The notes beneath the pieces are model-generated. The model was given only the letters and a program-made list of their open reading frames with translations, was not told where the DNA came from and did no database searches. A program made the translations under genes and the position numbers. DNA of 27,332 bases, taken from Bacillota bacterium. GTDB taxonomy: Bacteria > Bacillota > Clostridia > Lachnospirales > Lachnospiraceae. Where the stretch lies: the NCBI GenBank assembly GCA_023413555.1, contig JAEZPG010000118.1:1-27332 (forward strand), in the 5' to 3' direction. Below are positions 1 to 7,894 of this stretch, piece after piece (position 1 is the stretch's first letter; every line of letters begins with the position of its first letter).

Positions 1-60
1 CTTGAAAAAGAACTTTATGGAATGAAATATAGTAGACAGTATATATTTGATACCACGTAG
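1..60 (+). CDS. Possible C-terminal tail of a gene cut by the window edge
   Basis: Frame 1 is open from the first base and stops at TAG 58-60, giving 19 residues (LEKELYGMKYSRQYIFDTT). The residue mix is plausible for a C-terminal tail, but the run is too short to identify and could be chance. Nothing downstream continues it, and the following 300 bases have no coding signal on either strand. Confidence 0.2.
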   Translation, partial: LEKELYGMKYSRQYIFDTT

Positions 61-359
61 GAAAATGCCAAGTAAATATTGTGTGAATAATGTGGGGTAA
101 GGGGAAACTATATTCTTTTATAAGAAAATTGTACATAACAAGAGTTAAAATGGAAAAAATAGTAGATGATATGTTGGAGATGTAGTAAAATTAATTAGGA
201 GCGAAAGTGCTCAGATTTGCGAGGATGTAGGATATATAACATTTCTTCATAATGGTCTTTAAATATATGCTGTAAAGTATTCATGAGATTATTATGATAC
301 AAAGTGAGAAAAAGAGAAACCCCAAATTTCCCTCAAAGATTGAGGGGCAGGGGAGTTGA

Positions 360-627
360 TGTGTCGAAGACACTTTTTCATGAGTTTTGGATTTACGGCA
401 GCTACAAAAAACCTGCCATAGAAAGCTCACGAGCCAGTGGTTTATAATAACGACCAGTGTGCTCCATAACTATGCGGGATTCACCTTCGCTAGATTTGAT
501 TTGTTCAATCAAAGATTGGATGTTGCTGGAAGTGTGTGTATTTTCAAATGGTGAAGAAATAATCTCACCATAAGGGAGGTGAATAGCAATCATACTTTAC
601 CCTTGGATCAATAACGACTGCGTTCAT
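360..627 (-). pseudogene. Decayed IS110-family transposase, N-terminal remnant
   Basis: Read on the minus strand, the remnant begins MNAVVID at about 627, continues in another frame with MIAIHLPYGEIISSP (start 593), reaches the family motif RIVMEHTGRYY, and after a further frame change gives VAAVNPKLMK. These match the N-terminal DEDD domain of IS110-family transposases (typically MNAVGIDVSKGKS, then R-VMEHTG-YY, then AVNPK). At least two small indels break the frame, and everything after about residue 75 is missing; a full protein is about 400 residues. The plus-strand stretch 628-780 may be the old 5' leader of the element. The gene is not functional. Confidence 0.75.
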
Positions 628-780
628 GTTTCTATCTACTGTGGTGTGACACGAACGTACCTTGAGTAGTTCATCTTGCATAAAACGAACGCTGCGAATG
701 AGGAGCTGGTTATTAGTCTTTTGTACGGACGCGAAGTCCATGAAAGAAAGCCGACATACTTATTGCTCCATACATTCTAA

Positions 781-1306
781 CAACTTAAGCAACAAGATGG
801 ATAATTCATTAATGAATGTAAGGGATATTAAATATAAATATATTGTAGTAGATAGAAGCTAAATAATCGTAGTTCCTACGAAACATTCATCATCTACTAC
901 GGAGAAGAGGCTTTGCGTAACCTTGGATGTGAACCAGTACTATCTTGACATCCAACTAAAACCTTCTTTACTAAAAAACACCTGTAAGTCGCAAGCATCT
1001 GTTCATATGTTGAAGAGAGGGGTAGATTCTCCGATTACAAAAAAGTCGAGCGAGAATTGACCTCCATTTGGGATGCAGTTATATAAGTATGATACGACGG
1101 AGTTCAGTAAAAATCAAACTGCATCTCCATTACAAAAGTAGATTTTCGTTAAAAACAGGGGTAAAAGTTGCGTTTTTGATGTTCAAAATTGCTTCTTGTG
1201 TTATATCTCACCATTTAGATTAGGTTCTTTAAATGATTACATCTTGCAATAGGAAATTATTTACTGGAATAATATAACATAAATTGATGTAAATTAGAAA
1301 AAACTA
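781..1306. other. Gene-free stretch, degenerate sequence
   Basis: No ORF with a ribosome binding site or recognisable protein content is seen on either strand. The stretch is less AT-rich in places (about 880-1080), which suggests decayed mobile DNA. It contains a perfect 9-bp inverted repeat, GATGCAGTT at 1072-1080 and AACTGCATC at 1117-1125, with no T-run after it. Confidence 0.4.
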
Positions 1307-1335
1307 TTGACATGCTATAGATTTAGTGTTATTTT
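1307..1335 (+). promoter_or_regulatory. Sigma-A type promoter for a short transcription unit
   Basis: A perfect -35 box TTGACA (1307-1312), a 17-base spacer and a -10-like TATTTT (1330-1335). The predicted start is near 1342. A strong intrinsic terminator follows at 1454-1486, so the two together delimit a transcript of about 145 nucleotides. Confidence 0.5.
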
Positions 1336-1341
1336 AAATAA

Positions 1342-1486
1342 GAATTATACTAATTAAACTAATTGGGGAATAAGTTTGATATGTTGGGGTCAATGGGGGA
1401 TATAGAGCTTAATAAGGGACATGATTGAGTGATTTCTATATATATATATTTTTGACTGCAAAGTATAATGCTTTGGAGTCTTTTTT
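1342..1486 (+). ncRNA. Candidate small RNA or tiny-peptide transcript
   Basis: This interval lies between a TTGACA/TATTTT promoter and an intrinsic terminator. It has one tiny ORF at 1381-1428 (15 residues, MLGSMGDIELNKGHD) preceded by a G-rich run (TTGGGGAA) about 12 bases upstream, a poor ribosome binding site. The transcript could be a small RNA, a leader, or a short peptide gene; sequence alone does not decide. No RNA family is recognised. It lies about 800 bases upstream of the secreted-protein operon on the same strand. Confidence 0.3.
1454..1486 (+). terminator. Intrinsic terminator
   Basis: Arms GACTGCAAAG (1454-1463) and CTTTGGAGTC (1471-1480) pair except for one central G-G mismatch, with a 7-base loop, followed directly by six T (1481-1486). 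It is well placed to end the short transcript starting near 1342. Confidence 0.7.
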
Positions 1487-2046
1487 GTGTAGATGATTAT
1501 TTTGTTATATTTAACAATAAGAAGAAATATACAGTGGTAGAAATACATGATAGTCAAAGATTAGAAATATATTATTTGATATAATTCCGCAACAAAACCA
1601 GAGTTGATGTTTTACAACGGAGAAGAATTCTTATATATTGTTATTTCTGGTAGCGTAAAGGTTTCTCCACTCCACAAAATTTATTATATCATACTACATT
1701 ATGCCTATCTTTAATATAGGCATTACGGATAAATGAGGAAGAGCTAAAGATTCTATGAATACTTAATGTGATATAAAACATAGTTTACATATTTTTTTAT
1801 TTACTAATTATGTTTGTAATACGCGTTTTACATATATGCAAAAATTGATTGCAACAATTTTTGTGAATTTAATTAAGCATTGGTATTCTAGATAAAAGAT
1901 ATTTTTGAAGGCATGGGTGTACTATAAAATTAATATCAAGTGATAATTAATGAATATTTCGCGTCATCGGCTCCACCAGTACGCAATTGAGCACCGCCCG
2001 TTTAAGTAATGAATTCTCTATTATGTTTGGATGCTTAAATTATTTT
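1487..2046. other. Gene-free AT-rich stretch
   Basis: No supported gene is seen. It holds two simple inverted repeats without T-runs: ATGCCTAT (1701-1708) with ATAGGCAT (1716-1723), and CAAAAATTG with CAATTTTTG near 1840-1863. The patch at about 1960-2010 is clearly less AT-rich than its surroundings and may be decayed foreign sequence. Confidence 0.4.
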
Positions 2047-2121
2047 CAAGTGGTGATTATGAGTCAACAGCAAGGGCTAAAGCCAGCGATAAAGCGCACT
2101 ATTGACACATAATCACCCTTG
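2047..2121. repeat. Imperfect 20/21-bp inverted repeat
   Basis: The left arm at 2047-2067 and right arm at 2102-2121 are complementary with one mismatch and one single-base gap (core of the right arm TTGACACATAATCACC). The 34-base interior is comparatively GC-rich and contains GGGCTAAAGCC, itself self-complementary. No T-run follows. It could be a structured RNA, an end of a decayed mobile element or a MITE-like relic. Confidence 0.45.
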
Positions 2122-2215
2122 AAGTGGAGGTAGTTAAGCCAAGCATAGGGTGGAGCTGCTCTGTGAACCCATTGAGCTATTATGAAATCTCATGGGGCAT
2201 ACATAGGTGTAGCAC
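2122..2215 (+). other. Structured non-coding segment, weakly group II intron-like
   Basis: This segment is less AT-rich and has a hairpin, CCCATTGAG pairing with CTCATGGG (about 2168-2196), with one bulge. The order GTTAAGCCAAG followed by GCTCTGTGAA loosely recalls the start of domain I in some bacterial group II introns (GTTAAGTCAAG then CTCTGTAAGA). No domain V hairpin, intron end or reverse transcriptase is present, so at best it is a short fragment. The resemblance comes from memory, not alignment. Confidence 0.15.
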
Positions 2216-2252
2216 CGGAGCTGTTTCTACGAAATAATCAAATTAATATGTT

Positions 2253-2277
2253 TTATCAATTGATAATAAAGTATACT
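2253..2277 (+). promoter_or_regulatory. Promoter with palindromic operator for the secreted-protein operon
   Basis: TATACT (2272-2277) is a good -10 box, and the predicted start near 2284 leaves a leader of about 47 bases before the gene at 2331. There is no good -35 box (TGTTTT at the expected place). Just upstream of the -10 lies a perfect 14-bp palindrome, TTATCAATTGATAA (2253-2266), filling the -35/-10 spacer. That is a typical place for a repressor or for an activator that compensates for the weak -35. No regulator gene is adjacent. Confidence 0.5.
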
Positions 2278-2330
2278 CTCATTAATGTATATCAATGTGG
2301 CCTAAACCATATAAGGAGGTATTACTAATT

Positions 2331-2912
2331 ATGAAACAAATTTCTAAGGCTTTATCACTCTTACTAGTTTTGGTTTGCATATTGTCATTGAATGTTCTTC
2401 CAGTATTAGCTGAAACTTATAAACTTAATGATTCAGATTCAGCTTCTATAAAAAATGAAGCAGGAAAAAAATATAACTGCACGCTCTATATGAAGTCTAC
2501 TGTTAATGGTACAACCACAGGTTTGTTCGGAAATTATACCGTAAAATCAACAGGAACACTGACAGGACAATATCCAGGTGTAAAACCGTCATACTGTGAG
2601 AAAATAAAATATGAAAATACATATTCGTTCAGTAAATTTGGTAATATGTCATTAACAATAGGAGGAAATAGTGGTGGTCCATTAGGTAGCGTATCTGGTT
2701 CAACATCTAGTTCGTCCCGTACACTCTCAGATACTTATACTAAATCTGATTATCCTAGACTGTATAAATTGGATGAGTCCGTTTCTTGCAAAGCACAGGC
2801 TTGGATAATTTACTGGCATTATCAAAGTGCTTCAGTAACATATACAATTAGAGTAGATGAATCTCCAAGATCTGCTAGTTTAAGTACTGCCGACAATACA
2901 GTAATTTGGTAG
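2331..2912 (+). CDS. Small secreted protein, bacteriocin-like candidate of unknown family
   Basis: The product has 193 residues with a clear Sec signal peptide: a charged N-terminus (MKQISK), a hydrophobic core at residues 8-23 and a likely cut after VLA-27. The mature part (about 166 residues) is polar, rich in Ser, Thr, Gly and Tyr, with three cysteines (C50, C89, C153), a Gly/Ser stretch at 111-130 and an aromatic C-terminal region (WIIYWHYQ at 158-165). The ATG at 2331 is chosen because AAGGAGG sits 11-14 bases before it; an in-frame upstream start would lack both a ribosome binding site and a good signal peptide. It is first in an operon with a MacB/FtsX exporter, an arrangement seen in lactococcin 972-type loci, but it is longer than those peptides and I recognise no family. 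It may be a bacteriocin, a secreted substrate or an adhesin-like protein. Confidence 0.8.
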   Translation: MKQISKALSLLLVLVCILSLNVLPVLAETYKLNDSDSASIKNEAGKKYNCTLYMKSTVNGTTTGLFGNYTVKSTGTLTGQYPGVKPSYCEKIKYENTYSFSKFGNMSLTIGGNSGGPLGSVSGSTSSSSRTLSDTYTKSDYPRLYKLDESVSCKAQAWIIYWHYQSASVTYTIRVDESPRSASLSTADNTVIW

Positions 2913-2924
2913 TATGTAACTTAC

Positions 2925-2953
2925 ATAAGGGGCTGGTTTTTCCAGTCCCTTAT
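2925..2953 (+). terminator. Intercistronic hairpin, probable partial terminator or stabiliser
   Basis: A 12-bp stem (ATAAGGGGCTGG at 2925-2936, CCAGTCCCTTAT at 2942-2953, one G-T pair) with a five-T loop follows the secreted-protein gene by 12 bases. No T-run follows the stem, so it is more likely to stabilise the upstream message or attenuate than to end transcription fully. Either effect would give more secreted protein than downstream machinery. Confidence 0.5.
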
Positions 2954-2974
2954 TATGTGGAAGGGTGAATATAT

Positions 2975-4795
2975 GTGAGAAAACGAATTTATATCATTTT
3001 GTTAACCACAGGAATAATTTTAGGTAGCGTGATAATTACTTTATCAAATCGAAGTCATAATAGAGAAATAGTGCCTACTGAATCTATAGTACTAGATGAT
3101 AAGAAAGTGTTAGAGAATTTCCCAATAAACAATAACAATATGAAATTATACTTGAAGAGTCAATATATTGAAGATCAAACTAGTGCGGGTTTTTCTTTGA
3201 CAATAAATGATCCAGATAATTTTAAAAATATTAATTTTGCATATTATATATTTACGCTAGCTAGAGAAAAGAATATTAGTCTCAATGATGATTTGGTGCA
3301 GAAATATAAAAAACATTTTGAAGCATATGATATTGATTTTACTACGGTAACACTTGAGGAACTACAAAAAATAGCTGAAATGAGTAAAGCAATTAATAGC
3401 AAAAAATTTATTCATAGTATTCTAAATGCGTTAGAGGAACATTATTGCCCTGATAAATATTTATATAACTATAAGCAAACAGAAATTTCCGATAAATTTT
3501 CGTATAAATTATCCTTTGGGGCCACATTACAAGTCCTACAAATTTATCTCACTTTAGATATTGAATCAAAACACATAGATGCTATAAAAAAGAACTATAC
3601 GAATAGTATTGATAATTATATTAAGGAAACTTCAGAAGATAAAGAGAATTATACAAATCTTGTTTTACTATCCCAATTCCTAAATTATAGTTTACGTATA
3701 AAAAATAGTAAATTGAACACATGGGTGGATAGTATCAATAAGAAATTAGTTACTAATAAAGATTATTCCTTTGAAAATATATATCATGTTTATAACGTAA
3801 CTAAAATAAATAGTTATTTAAATCATAATCAATCATATGTATATGACTATATAAAATATGCATCGTACTATTATGATGAGAAAAATATCGGTTTTAATGA
3901 ATTAAGTGCTTCATGTGATATATATTTACTTCACATTTCAAAGATGCTTAATATTTCTGTTAAATCAAATGATAGTCTATGTGAATATATTAATGATAAT
4001 TTGGAGACTTATTTTATAAAGAGGGATTCAATAGAACCCAATCCTATATATACATATTATGGATGCATGTTGTCTAAATACTTTAATTTTGATATATCAA
4101 ACAAAAAAATTATTAATACCGTAAGAACAGATTTTTATCCAACAATTCTTGATAGTAGGAACATTAATAATATTAATTATATTATAGATACATATTTTAC
4201 AATATTACTAGCTAATGAGATGGATATAGATTTTAGCAATTTAGATATAAAGCAACTTGAAGAAAATATTAATAAATTACTGATGAATTTGGACTTATAT
4301 GATTTGACATTAATCTATAAAAATCTCTATACTATTCAATTCTCCTTGGAGCTAAGTAAACAACTATCATTTCATATTGATGATCAGATAATAGGTAAGA
4401 TTAAAAACTATCTCTCTTACTTAGTTAAAAATAAAAACTGCGATGGCTCATCAACGCTATCTGAAGTAAAAATTAATTACGTCTTACTTGAAATGAATGT
4501 TCCAGGTGATTTTAATATTCAATTTGAAAATACATTATCAAATTTAGATATGAATGGTGGTTTTTCAGTTACTCCTAATGAAAAAATTGGGGATATTATT
4601 ACTACAGCAAAAATATATCGTGTTATGGAATGTGTTAATTCAGAAGGTCTACTTCAATTTTTAAATAGATTTGTAAAAAGTGATTATATTGTACCTAATG
4701 AAGATATAGCACAAACAGATTTAAGATTTTACTACAATTTTGTAAAACTTTGGTTGATAGCAAAAGGAGACTACAAAAATGATTATTCTAAATAA
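2975..4795 (+). CDS. Membrane-anchored extracytoplasmic protein with toroid-like C-terminus
   Basis: The product has 606 residues. An N-terminal hydrophobic segment (about residues 5-23) after MRKR acts as a signal anchor; there is no lipobox Cys. The rest is hydrophilic, probably all-helical and Asn/Lys/Tyr-rich. Towards the C-terminus it shows a pattern typical of alpha/alpha-toroid repeats of the prenyltransferase/squalene cyclase type: CDGSSTLSEVKINYVLLEM from C489, then NGGFS (527-531) followed by an acidic residue and TTAKIYRVME. The catalytic residues of those enzymes are not evident, so I infer a binding fold, not a cyclase. GTG at 2975 is used, with AAGGGTG before it. The 3' end overlaps the exporter gene by 17 bases, implying translational coupling. 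A role in receiving, processing or giving immunity to the secreted protein is inference. Confidence 0.75.
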   Translation: MRKRIYIILLTTGIILGSVIITLSNRSHNREIVPTESIVLDDKKVLENFPINNNNMKLYLKSQYIEDQTSAGFSLTINDPDNFKNINFAYYIFTLAREKNISLNDDLVQKYKKHFEAYDIDFTTVTLEELQKIAEMSKAINSKKFIHSILNALEEHYCPDKYLYNYKQTEISDKFSYKLSFGATLQVLQIYLTLDIESKHIDAIKKNYTNSIDNYIKETSEDKENYTNLVLLSQFLNYSLRIKNSKLNTWVDSINKKLVTNKDYSFENIYHVYNVTKINSYLNHNQSYVYDYIKYASYYYDEKNIGFNELSASCDIYLLHISKMLNISVKSNDSLCEYINDNLETYFIKRDSIEPNPIYTYYGCMLSKYFNFDISNKKIINTVRTDFYPTILDSRNINNINYIIDTYFTILLANEMDIDFSNLDIKQLEENINKLLMNLDLYDLTLIYKNLYTIQFSLELSKQLSFHIDDQIIGKIKNYLSYLVKNKNCDGSSTLSEVKINYVLLEMNVPGDFNIQFENTLSNLDMNGGFSVTPNEKIGDIITTAKIYRVMECVNSEGLLQFLNRFVKSDYIVPNEDIAQTDLRFYYNFVKLWLIAKGDYKNDYSK

Positions 4796-7091
4796 TTTAT
4801 GCAAAATGTATAAGGAATGTGTGGCATTAGATGATTGTAATCTGAAATTTAATAACAATGGATTTATAGCTATAACAGGTTATTCTGGAAGTGGTAAAAC
4901 AACACTTCTAAATTTAATTGGAATGATAGATTCACCAACTAGTGGTGAGGTAATATTTGATGACAATGAAATATACACATCAGATGTGGAGAGAACAGAA
5001 TATAGAAAACAGAATATTGGGTATGTATTTCAAGATGCTATCATGCTAGAACAGTTAACAGTTAAAGATAATATCCTTTTACCCTTAAATGTTGCTGGAG
5101 TAAGAAGTGATAGTCAGTATTTTTATGATTTAATAAAAGAGCTTGGAATTGAAGAGTTAATGTCTCGTAAAGTGAATGAATTATCAGCTGGACAAAAGCA
5201 ACGAATTGCAATTGCACGTGCTATGATTTGTAAACCGAAAATAATATTGGCTGATGAACCTACAGGAAATTTAGATGAAAAAACGACTACAGATGTATTT
5301 AATATATTAAAAAAAATTTCCAAAGAAATTTTGGTTTTGGTAGTTACACATAACAGAACAATGGCGATGCAGTATGCAGACAGAGTACTAGAAATGAAAT
5401 TTGGTAAAATTATTAGTGATCAGTTGATAGATAGTACATGTAATGAAGTAACTACTGAAATTAAAACTAATATCAGAAATCAAAAAGAAAAGAAACGTAG
5501 TTTTTATCTTTCATGGGCTAATTTTGTTATAAGGAAAAGAAAAGCGGAAAAAATAATTGGAATTACAGTTCTTACTATTCTGATTTGTGCATTAGGTATG
5601 AATTTTGTTTTAGTATCTAAAGAAAATTCGATGAATGTTGAAAAATATTTTCTTGATACCAATTTATTAGTAGTAAAAGAGAATATGCACGATAATATTA
5701 CAGCGTATTTGTCTTCTCAATTTAGTGCCGACAAATTTATGTCTGATATGAGTTTTTTAAGTAATGATAATCGTCTTGAGGATATTGTTGAAAATTTTGA
5801 ATTAACGGGTATAGTTATTTCTGGGGATAACGAAGTTAAATTTAAGAATGTATCATCGATAAATATTGATGATTATTTTCGTGAGAGATTTAAGACTACA
5901 CAAATAGAGGGGAGTTTTTTAAGACAAGATAATGAAATGATACTCTCTAAAGAAATTGCAAAAGCTATCTATCCTACTATAAGTTATAATGATTGTATTG
6001 GAAAAAGTGTTACCCTATCAGGAAATTATTTTAAAGAATCTTTTGTAATAGTAGGTATAAATACACATGAAGATGTTACAGGAAATATTGTGTCATATGT
6101 TACGTCTAAGGCAGCTAAGAGAATAAGCGAACATGAAATGCAGGAGAACACTTCTGCTGTAATTTATTCTGATAATTGTTATAAAATAAATAAAACTGTA
6201 GATGGAAATGATATTTTTATTAAGGATTCGGCTAAAGCAGAAATGGTTAATTATAGTGAGTATAACAATTATGATTTACTGTATGGGAAAAAGGAATTAG
6301 CAGATGGAGAAATTTTACTAAGTATAGGTGTAATACAGGATTTTGGCGTTTTATTTGGTGATGATTTCCAATTGCAAGGAGATCAAATCTCTCAAGAACA
6401 ACTTAATATAATATTTTCAACAAAATTATTATGCGTACTTAATAATTCTGCCTATTTTAAAGTTGTGGGAATTTACAAGGATAACATAAATGAATTAAGC
6501 CTTATCACAACTGAAAAAGATAAAAAGAATTTGCTAAAAGTACTACCAACCGAGATGAATTTATATATAAAAGATGCTACTGATATTAGTGATATGACTA
6601 CATATTTGAAAAGTAAAGGTTTTGATGTAAATTCTCCATACTCATATTTCAAAGATGCAGTTGGATCAAGAATGTCCTCTATTACATATATTTTTACATT
6701 CCTTGTAATGTTTATGACGCTTATAACAGTACTAATTATATATACCTTTGCAAAACATAATATATTAGATTCGACTAAGGATATTGGATTATTAAAAGCA
6801 ATTGGTGCAAGCAAAACATATATCATGAAAGTTTATGCACAAGAAGCTTTTATTACTGGAATTATAAGTGGCATAATTGCAGTAGTAATATTTCCATTAA
6901 CAACTACATTATTTAATTACTTATTTGAAAATGGTTATATAAACATTATGACATCACCACTTCAGATAAACTATATTCAGATGATTATTATTCTTTTTTC
7001 TGGAGTCATGCTTTTTATAGTATCTACGTTACCTGCATTGCTAAAGATATCAAAATTAGATGCTGTTACTACTATCAAAAACATTGGATGA
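4779..7091 (+). CDS. MacB/FtsX-type ABC exporter, ATPase fused to permease
   Basis: The product has 770 residues. The N-terminal ABC domain (1-215) has Walker A GYSGSGKT (34-41), Q-loop Q85, signature LSAGQ (135-139), Walker B IILADE (155-160) and switch H191. The ATPase is of the LolD/MacB/lactococcin-972-exporter type. The permease half has one membrane segment (about 259-279), a large extracytoplasmic domain (about 280-630) and three C-terminal segments (about 635-658, 688-712, 733-755) flanking the FtsX motif DIGLLKAIGAS. This is the MacB topology, which in Gram-positives serves peptide export or resistance by mechanotransmission, not a transport channel. ATG 4779 has AGGAGA upstream and lies inside the end of the previous gene. 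Substrate and partner are most likely the secreted protein at 2331 and the anchored protein at 2975. Confidence 0.92.
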   Translation: MIILNNLCKMYKECVALDDCNLKFNNNGFIAITGYSGSGKTTLLNLIGMIDSPTSGEVIFDDNEIYTSDVERTEYRKQNIGYVFQDAIMLEQLTVKDNILLPLNVAGVRSDSQYFYDLIKELGIEELMSRKVNELSAGQKQRIAIARAMICKPKIILADEPTGNLDEKTTTDVFNILKKISKEILVLVVTHNRTMAMQYADRVLEMKFGKIISDQLIDSTCNEVTTEIKTNIRNQKEKKRSFYLSWANFVIRKRKAEKIIGITVLTILICALGMNFVLVSKENSMNVEKYFLDTNLLVVKENMHDNITAYLSSQFSADKFMSDMSFLSNDNRLEDIVENFELTGIVISGDNEVKFKNVSSINIDDYFRERFKTTQIEGSFLRQDNEMILSKEIAKAIYPTISYNDCIGKSVTLSGNYFKESFVIVGINTHEDVTGNIVSYVTSKAAKRISEHEMQENTSAVIYSDNCYKINKTVDGNDIFIKDSAKAEMVNYSEYNNYDLLYGKKELADGEILLSIGVIQDFGVLFGDDFQLQGDQISQEQLNIIFSTKLLCVLNNSAYFKVVGIYKDNINELSLITTEKDKKNLLKVLPTEMNLYIKDATDISDMTTYLKSKGFDVNSPYSYFKDAVGSRMSSITYIFTFLVMFMTLITVLIIYTFAKHNILDSTKDIGLLKAIGASKTYIMKVYAQEAFITGIISGIIAVVIFPLTTTLFNYLFENGYINIMTSPLQINYIQMIIILFSGVMLFIVSTLPALLKISKLDAVTTIKNIG

Positions 7092-7116
7092 ATTAAAATA
7101 TAGGAGATGATAATAT

Positions 7117-7362
7117 ATGGTAGTTCTATTAATTATTTTTTTTATACTAGCCGTAATTGAGTGTTTTATTTCAAGAAAATCCAAAATTTTCGGTATGATT
7201 ATGCCACTACTAGCTTTTGGTTATTTTCTTTATGAATGTATTAAAAATTCAAAAGCTACAATTTTCATGTTTATGGATGTAATTTCTTCATTTATATTCT
7301 TTGTAATATTTACGTTAATATGGTTTTGCACAATTTTAATGCAGAGGGGAAAAAGCATTTAA
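7117..7362 (+). CDS. Small membrane protein, possible immunity or accessory factor
   Basis: The product has 81 residues and is almost entirely hydrophobic, with about three membrane segments (residues 2-16, 24-42 and 51-74) separated by short basic turns (SRKSK, KNSK) and ending QRGKSI. It starts 25 bases after the exporter stop with AGGAGA spaced about 9 bases before the ATG, so it is the last gene of the operon. Small multi-pass proteins at the end of bacteriocin clusters often give self-immunity, but no immunity family is recognised here and the role is inferred from position only. Confidence 0.65.
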   Translation: MVVLLIIFFILAVIECFISRKSKIFGMIMPLLAFGYFLYECIKNSKATIFMFMDVISSFIFFVIFTLIWFCTILMQRGKSI

Positions 7363-7567
7363 TAACATAATGTTTTTAAAATGTTCTATAATAAATTTTG
7401 TTAGCATGACAATTAATTATTCTTTTAGGTGAGTATCAGATGTGAATGCTCGGCTCATCATCGGCTTCAGGAATGGCTAGCAGACGAAAGCATAATTTAT
7501 CTTTCTGGAATTATTGAGAGCTTTCAAATGAAATAGGAATTTTCTAGTGGCTTTGTAGTTCGAAAAG

Positions 7568-7576
7568 TGGTATAAT
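7568..7576 (+). promoter_or_regulatory. Extended -10 promoter
   Basis: TGG-TATAAT gives the extended -10 form (TG at 7568-7569, TATAAT at 7571-7576); no good -35 box was found 17 bases upstream. It precedes a hairpin-rich interval that ends in a strong terminator at 7783-7818. Between the operon end at 7362 and this site I see only a 35-codon GTG-initiated open frame (7429-7536) that I cannot identify. Confidence 0.4.
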
Positions 7577-7582
7577 TTAATT

Positions 7583-7818
7583 GTGCTTGAAAGAGCACCC
7601 ACACTTGTGTTTATATTCAATTTCATCTTAGAATCACTATTGATTCTAAAATGATTCTATTATTTCTCGGAACCAAAATATATCATAGAAATAACGGAAT
7701 AGTAGGAATGAAAACAAAGAGAAAGAACGAAAAAGCTATAAATAAGCTTGAAGTTATAGAGTTTGAGTGACATGAAGAAACGTTGGGAAGCCGCTAAATA
7801 AGCGGCTTCCCAATTTTT
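7583..7818 (+). ncRNA. Candidate structured small transcript
   Basis: The interval runs from an extended -10 promoter to an intrinsic terminator, about 235 bases. It carries hairpins GTGCT/AGCAC (7583-7598) and a perfect 9-bp stem TTAGAATCA/TGATTCTAA with a 4-base loop (7628-7649), followed by a second copy of TGATTCTA near 7651-7658 that could compete for the same arm. One tiny ORF (7708-7770, 20 residues, MKTKRKNEKAINKLEVIEFE) has no good ribosome binding site. Whether it is a regulatory RNA, a peptide gene or a decayed gene is open. Confidence 0.3.
7783..7818 (+). terminator. Strong intrinsic terminator
   Basis: A perfect 13-bp GC-rich stem (TTGGGAAGCCGCT at 7783-7795, AGCGGCTTCCCAA at 7801-7813), a 5-base loop, then TTTTT. 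It closes the unit starting near 7583 and may also be the operon end for the exporter genes. Confidence 0.85.
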
Positions 7819-7894
7819 GCGTCAGTAAAATGTCAGCAGAATTTAGAATCACGATAAGATAATATCGTCGAATCATTGGGGTGAATATTTAAGA

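Noticed and set aside
662..862. 66-codon plus-strand ORF in the IS110 remnant zone
   Set aside because: No ribosome binding site, no family resemblance, and it lies antisense to the probable IS110 leader.
2331..2912. GGNSGGPLGS in the secreted protein as a chymotrypsin/DegP-type serine protease active site
   Set aside because: The protein is too short and has no upstream His-Asp pair (its only His is after the motif, in WHYQ), so the match is to composition, not to a protease.
6473..6826. 117-codon minus-strand ORF in the exporter gene
   Set aside because: Antisense shadow of the FtsX-type permease coding frame, with no ribosome binding site.
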